This document shows positions 59,101 to 64,000 of a stretch of 64,000 nucleotides of DNA, piece by piece (positions within the stretch are counted from its first letter, which is position 1; every line of letters begins with the position of its first letter). The notes beneath the pieces are model-generated. The model was not told the origin of the DNA, searched no databases, and was given only the letters and a program-made list of their open reading frames with translations. The stretch spans positions 744,001 through 808,000 of the forward strand of contig JAPFFF010000061.1 of assembly GCA_039105265.1 (NCBI GenBank). The letters run 5' to 3'. This DNA is from Tritrichomonas musculus. Its lineage: Eukaryota > Parabasalia > Tritrichomonadida > Tritrichomonadidae. The position numbers were made by a program, and so were the translations under genes.

Positions 59101-62100
59101 GGCCAGGATGGTTGAGGGCGGCATCGTCAATTAATTATATCGACAGATGCCGCCTTCAGCCAGGCCAGGATGGTTGAGGGCGGCATCATCAATCAATTAT
59201 ATCGACAGATGCCGCCTTCAGCCAGGCCAGGATGGTTGAGGGCGGCATTGTCAATCAATTATATCGACAGATGCCGCCTTCAGCCAGGCCAGGATGGTTG
59301 AGGGCGGCATCGTCAATCAATTATATCGACAGATGCCGCCTTCAGCCAGGCCAGGATGGTTGAGGGCGGCATTGTCAATCAATTATATCGACAGATGCCG
59401 CCTTCAGCCAGGCCAGGATGGTTGAGGGCGGCATTGTCAATCAATTATATCGACAGATGCCGCCTTCAGCCAGGCCAGGATGGTTGAGGGCGGTATCATC
59501 AATCAATTATATCGACAGATGCCGCCTTCAGCCAGGCCAGGATGGTTGAGGGCGGTATCATCAATTAATTATATCGACAGATGCCGCCTTCAGCCAGGCC
59601 AGGATGGTTGAGGGCGGTATCATCAATCAATTATATCGACAGATGCCGCCTTCAGCCAGGCCAGGATGGTTGATGGCGGCATCATCAATCAATTATATCG
59701 ACAGATGCCGCCTTCAGCCAGGCCAGGATGGTTGAGGGCGGCATCGTCAATTAATTATATCGACAGATGCCGCCTTCAGCCAGGCCAGGATGGTTGAGGG
59801 CGGCATCGTCAATCAATTATATCGACAGATGCCGCCTTCAGCCAGGCCAGGATGGTTGAGGGCGGCATCGTCAATCAATTATATCGACAGATGCCGCCTT
59901 CAGCCAGGCCAGGATGGTTGAGGGCGGCATTGTCAATCAATTATATCGACAGATGCCGCCTTCAGCCAGGCCAGGATGGTTGAGGGCGGTATCATCAATC
60001 AATTATATCGACAGATGCCGCCTTCAGCCAGGCCAGGATGGTTGAGGGCGGTATCATCAATTAATTATATCGACAGATGCCGCCTTCAGCCAGGCCAGGA
60101 TGGTTGAGGGCGGTATCATCAATCAATTATATCGACAGATGCCGCCTTCAGCCAGGCCAGGATGGTTGAGGGCGGCATCGTCAATTAATTATATCGACAG
60201 ATGCCGCCTTCAGCCAGGCCAGGATGGTTGAGGGCGGTATCATCAATCAATTATATCGACAGATGCCGCCTTCAGCCAGGCCAGGATGGTTGAGGGCGGC
60301 ATTGTCAATCAATTATATCGACAGATGCCGCCTTCAGCCAGGCCAGGATGGTTGAGGGCGGCATCGTCAATCAATTATATCGACAGATGCCGCCTTCAGC
60401 CAGGCCAGGATGGTTGAGGGCGGCATTGTCAATCAATTATATCGACAGATGCCGCCTTCAGCCAGGCCAGGATGGTTGAGGGCGGCATTGTCAATCAATT
60501 ATATCGACAGATGCCGCCTTCAGCCAGGCCAGGATGGTTGAGGGCGGTATCATCAATCAATTATATCGACAGATGCCGCCTTCAGCCAGGCCAGGATGGT
60601 TGAGGGCGGTATCATCAATTAATTATATCGACAGATGCCGCCTTCAGCCAGGCCAGGATGGTTGAGGGCGGTATCATCAATCAATTATATCGACAGATGC
60701 CGCCTTCAGCCAGGCCAGGATGGTTGATGGCGGCATCATCAATCAATTATATCGACAGATGCCGCCTTCAGCCAGGCCAGGATGGTTGAGGGCGGCATCG
60801 TCAATTAATTATATCGACAGATGCCGCCTTCAGCCAGGCCAGGATGGTTGAGGGCGGCATCATCAATTAATTATATCGACAGATGCCGCCTTCAGCCAGG
60901 CCAGGATGGTTGAGGGCGGTATCATCAATTAATTATATCGACAGATGCCGCCTTCAGCCAGGCCAGGATGGTTGAGGGCGGTATCATCAATTAATTATAT
61001 CGACAGATGCCGCCTTCAGCCAGGCCAGGATGGTTGAGGGCGGCATCGTCAATTAATTATATCGACAGATGCCGCCTTCAGCCAGGCCAGGATGGTTGAG
61101 GGCGGTATCATCAATCAATTATATCGACAGATGCCGCCTTCAGCCAGGCCAGGATGGTTGAGGGCGGCATCGTCAATTAATTATATCGACAGATGCCGCC
61201 TTCAGCCAGGCCAGGATGGTTGAGGGCGGCATCGTCAATCAATTATATCGACAGATGCCGCCTTCAGCCAGGCCAGGATGGTTGAGGGCGGCATCGTCAA
61301 TTAATTATATCGACAGATGCCGCCTTCAGCCAGGCCAGGATGGTTGAGGGCGGTATCATCAATTAATTATATCGACAGATGCCGCCTTCAGCCAGGCCAG
61401 GATGGTTGAGGGCGGCATCATCAATTAATTATATCGACAGATGCCGCCTTCAGCCAGGCCAGGATGGTTGAGGGCGGTATCATCAATCAATTATATCGAC
61501 AGATGCCGCCTTCAGCCAGGCCAGGATGGTTGAGGGCGGCATCGTCAATCAAATTATATCGACAGATGCCGCCTTCAGCCAGGCCAGGATGGTTGAGGGC
61601 GGCATCATCAATTAATTATATCGACAGATGCCGCCTTCAGCCAGGCCAGGATGGTTGAGGGCGGTATCATCAATTAATTATATCGACAGATGCCGCCTTC
61701 AGCCAGGCCAGGATGGTTGAGGGCGGTATCATCAATCAATTATATCGACAGATGCCGCCTTCAGCCAGGCCAGGATGGTTGAGGGCGGCATCGTCAATCA
61801 ATTATATCGACAGATGCCGCCTTCAGCCAGGCCAGGATGGTTGAGGGCGGCATCGTCAATCAATTATATCGACAGATGCCGCCTTCAGCCAGGCCAGGAT
61901 GGTTGAGGGCGGCATTGTCAATCAATTATATCGACAGATGCCGCCTTCAGCCAGGCCAGGATGGTTGAGGGCGGCATCATCAATCAATTATATCGACAGA
62001 TGCCGCCTTCAGCCAGGCCAGGATGGTTGAGGGCGGCATCGTCAATCAATTATATCGACAGATGCCGCCTTCAGCCAGGCCAGGATGGTTGAGGGCGGCA

Positions 62101-64000
62101 TCGTCAATCAATTATATCGACAGATGCCGCCTTCAGCCAGGCCAGGATGGTTGAGGGCGGCATCGTCAATTAATTATATCGACAGATGCCGCCTTCAGCC
62201 AGGCCAGGATGGTTGATGGCGGCATCATCAATCAATTATATCGACAGATGCCGCCTTCAGCCAGGCCAGGATGGTTGAGGGCGGCATCGTCAATTAATTA
62301 TATCGACAGATGCCGCCTTCAGCCAGGCCAGGATGGTTGAGGGCGGCATCGTCAATCAATTATATCGACAGATGCCGCCTTCAGCCAGGCCAGGATGGTT
62401 GAGGGCGGCATCGTCAATCAATTATATCGACAGATGCCGCCTTCAGCCAGGCCAGGATGGTTGAGGGCGGTATCATCAATCAATTATATCGACAGATGCC
62501 GCCTTCAGCCAGGCCAGGATGGTTGAGGGCGGTATCATCAATTAATTATATCGACAGATGCCGCCTTCAGCCAGGCCAGGATGGTTGAGGGCGGTATCAT
62601 CAATCAATTATATCGACAGATGCCGCCTTCAGCCAGGCCAGGATGGTTGAGGGCGGCATCGTCAATTAATTATATCGACAGATGCCGCCTTCAGCCAGGC
62701 CAGGATGGTTGATGGCGGCATCATCAATCAATTATATCGACAGATGCCGCCTTCAGCCAGGCCAGGATGGTTGAGGGCGGCATCGTCAATTAATTATATC
62801 GACAGATGCCGCCTTCAGCCAGGCCAGGATGGTTGAGGGCGGCATCGTCAATCAATTATATCGACAGATGCCGCCTTCAGCCAGGCCAGGATGGTTGAGG
62901 GCGGCATCGTCAATCAATTATATCGACAGATGCCGCCTTCAGCCAGGCCAGGATGGTTGAGGGCGGCATCGTCAATCAATTATATCGACAGATGCCGCCT
63001 TCAGCCAGGCCAGGATGGTTGAGGGCGGCATCATCAATTAATTATATCGACAGATGCCGCCTTCAGCCAGGCCAGGATGGTTGAGGGCGGTATCATCAAT
63101 CAATTATATCGACAGATGCCGCCTTCAGCCAGGCCAGGATGGTTGAGGGCGGCATCGTCAATTAATTATATCGACAGATGCCGCCTTCAGCCAGGCCAGG
63201 ATGGTTGATGGCGGCATCATCAATCAATTATATCGACAGATGCCGCCTTCAGCCAGGCCAGGATGGTTGAGGGCGGCATCATCAATTAATTATATCGACA
63301 GATGCCGCCTTCAGCCAGGCCAGGATGGTTGAGGGCGGTATCATCAATTAATTATATCGACAGATGCCGCCTTCAGCCAGGCCAGGATGGTTGAGGGCGG
63401 TATCATCAATCAATTATATCGACAGATGCCGCCTTCAGCCAGGCCAGGATGGTTGAGGGCGGCATCGTCAATTAATTATATCGACAGATGCCGCCTTCAG
63501 CCAGGCCAGGATGGTTGAGGGCGGCATCGTCAATCAATTATATCGACAGATGCCGCCTTCAGCCAGGCCAGGATGGTTGAGGGCGGCATCGTCAATCAAT
63601 TATATCGACAGATGCCGCCTTCAGCCAGGCCAGGATGGTTGAGGGCAGCATCGTCAATTAATTATATCGACAGATGCCGCCTTCAGCCAGGCCAGGATGG
63701 TTGAGGGCGGCATTGTCAATCAATTATATCGACAGATGCCGCCTTCAGCCAGGCCAGGATGGTTGAGGGCGGCATCATCAATTAATTATATCGACAGATG
63801 CCGCCTTCAGCCAGGCCAGGATGGTTGAGGGCGGCATCGTCAATCAATTATATCGACAGATGCCGCCTTCAGCCAGGCCAGGATGGTTGAGGGCGGCATC
63901 GTCAATCAATTATATCGATAGATGCCGCCTTCAGCCAGGCCAGGATGGTTGAGGGCGGCATCGTCAATTAATTATATCGACAGATGCCGCCTTCAGCCAG
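20145..64000. repeat. Giant 62-bp hairpin satellite, 707 complete units plus partial, continues past window
   Basis: Units start at CAGATGCCGCC every 62 bp from 20145; the last full start is at 63981. (63981-20145-2)/62 is exactly 707, so the only length changes are two 1-bp insertions (CAATCAAATT at 58011 and 61546). Each unit has a left arm GATGCCGCCTTCAGCCA, an 8-nt loop GGCCAGGA, and a right arm TGGTTGAGGGCGGCATC: 17 pairs with two G-U on the + strand. A further GAC/GTC pairing can form across a bulged A. The AT-rich linker is AATTAATTATATC. Units differ at a few recurring sites (C/T in GGCGGYATC, G/A in ATCRTC, T/C in CAATYAATT). No frame stays open for more than about one repeat cycle, so it is non-coding. 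Role unknown. Confidence 0.98.

Noticed and set aside
20145-64000. CRISPR array
   Set aside because: The units are near-identical along their whole length, including the linker; there are no unique spacers and no cas genes, and the setting is eukaryotic.

Overview
The window looks like nuclear DNA of a parabasalid protist (Trichomonas or Tritrichomonas type). Three things point there: a Maverick/Polinton virus-like transposon with a capsid module at the left; several genes with TCA-type initiator motifs a few to about 30 bases upstream of the ATG, with very short intergenic gaps and no visible introns; and a type II membrane glycosyltransferase of the GT61/DUF563 kind in a very AT-rich setting. 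The species cannot be fixed from the sequence alone.

Region 1 (1-6432) is part of a Maverick/Polinton. It holds the N-terminal part of a retroviral-type DDE integrase (running off the left edge), an HNH endonuclease, a double-jelly-roll-type major capsid protein, a small amphipathic minor-capsid-like protein, several small unrecognised proteins (one a 39-residue membrane protein), an A32/FtsK-HerA-type packaging ATPase and a convergent unknown gene. Together these are the integration and virion-assembly half of the element. The DNA polymerase B gene and a recognisable adenain-type protease are not in the window and may lie to the left.

Region 2 (6882-13226) is one very long reading frame of about 2,100 codons. 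It has no start codon and carries a single in-frame TAA at 8070-8072. The product has a fibre- or adhesin-like build: phage-fibre-like N-terminal motif, two hydrophobic segments, five tryptophan-rich modules, and a C-terminal coiled coil with a terminal domain. It is followed by a GC-richer hairpin and two small tandem repeats (43 and 45 bp).

Region 3 (13627-20144) is very AT-rich and mostly non-coding. Its one gene is the GT61 glycosyltransferase at 14948-16207. A few GC-richer structured islands stand out, at about 16840, 18312, 18971 and 19533.

Region 4 (20145-64000 and beyond) is a single satellite: 707 complete copies of a 62-bp unit plus a partial one, with only two 1-bp insertions. 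Every unit carries a long GC-rich hairpin separated by an AT-rich linker. Variant units recur in blocks, showing higher-order duplications of about 50, 57 and 80 units. This array is the most striking feature of the window.
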